The position numbers and the translations under genes are program-made. Shown here piece after piece: positions 6,235 through 6,273 of a stretch of DNA of 6,273 nt. Source of the DNA: Paracoccaceae bacterium (GTDB lineage: Bacteria > Pseudomonadota > Alphaproteobacteria > Rhodobacterales > Rhodobacteraceae); contig PXDM01000237.1 in the NCBI GenBank assembly GCA_003565055.1, forward strand, positions 1-6,273. The letters are read 5' to 3'. A model generated the notes under the pieces. The model worked only from the letters and a program-made list of their open reading frames with translations. It did no database searches and was not told the DNA's origin. The first letter of the stretch is position 1, and each line of letters opens with the position of its first letter.

Positions 6235-6273
6235 TCAGGTCTGCCAGATGGCACTGACGATGGTCGCGGCACT
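6235..6273 (-). CDS. virB2: VirB2 pilin, C-terminal end only (partial)
   Basis: Only the last 12 codons are in the window. They read SAATIVSAIWQT and end in a TGA at 6237-6235, 14 bases before the virB3 start. VirB2 is the major pilin of VirB-type systems, a small protein with two hydrophobic helices, and it is normally encoded directly upstream of virB3. The call rests on this position and on the mildly hydrophobic, small-residue tail. Twelve residues are too few to recognise the family from sequence. The other two frames across this edge are also open for a while but lead nowhere sensible. The end of another gene, such as a displaced virB1 or virB6, cannot be excluded. Confidence 0.5.
   Translation of the reverse strand, partial: SAATIVSAIWQT

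Noticed and set aside
5829..6272. A 147-codon minus-strand frame overlapping virB2, virB3 and virB4
   Set aside because: It is out of frame with virB3 and virB4, both of which have family signatures. The translation is low-information, proline- and arginine-rich.
1..6273. Transposons, CRISPR arrays, tRNA genes, riboswitches, origins or terminators
   Set aside because: The whole window is occupied by tightly packed coding sequence. I saw no long direct or inverted repeats and no hairpin followed by a T run between genes. The many GCGCGC runs reflect base composition.

Overview
This window is the inner part of a VirB-type (type IVA, P-type-like) type IV secretion system operon. Everything is read from the minus strand, so the operon runs from high to low coordinates. 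The recognisable order is virB2 (last 12 codons only), virB3, virB4, a 55-residue lipoprotein (VirB7-like or entry-exclusion-like), a lytic transglycosylase with VirB5-like flanks, a VirB5/TrbJ-like protein, virB8 and virB9 (cut at the window edge). The DNA is GC-rich with strong third-position G/C bias. This produces long meaningless open frames on the plus strand. The base composition and protein style suggest an alphaproteobacterium, probably of the Rhodobacter/Roseobacter group. That is inference, since no taxonomic marker is present.

Layout. 6273-6235: tail of the probable pilin VirB2. 6220-5942: VirB3, an inner-membrane protein. 5952-3580: VirB4, the ATPase that powers pilus assembly and transport. 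3583-3416: the small lipoprotein. 3423-2254: secreted peptidoglycan hydrolase, doing the VirB1 job. 2252-1386: VirB5-like pilus-tip or adhesin-type protein. 1389-712: VirB8, the periplasmic scaffold anchored in the inner membrane. 701-1: VirB9, part of the outer-membrane core. There is no gene-free stretch. Neighbours overlap by 4 to 11 bases or lie 1 to 14 bases apart, so I see no room for an internal promoter or terminator, and the set is very probably one translationally coupled transcript.

How they work together. VirB3 and VirB4 form the inner-membrane engine and handle VirB2 pilin. The transglycosylase opens the cell wall. VirB5 caps the pilus. VirB8 links the inner-membrane complex to the outer core made of VirB9, a VirB7-type lipoprotein and VirB10, which is expected just beyond base 1. 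No VirD4 coupling protein, relaxase or effector is visible, so DNA conjugation versus protein export cannot be decided here.

The most notable observation is that the lytic transglycosylase is not a plain VirB1. Its mature N terminus and its C-terminal third align, almost without gaps, with the neighbouring VirB5-like protein, as if an SLT domain had been inserted into one copy of a duplicated VirB5. Also notable are the absence of virB6 from its usual place between virB5 and virB8, and the displaced lipoprotein gene.
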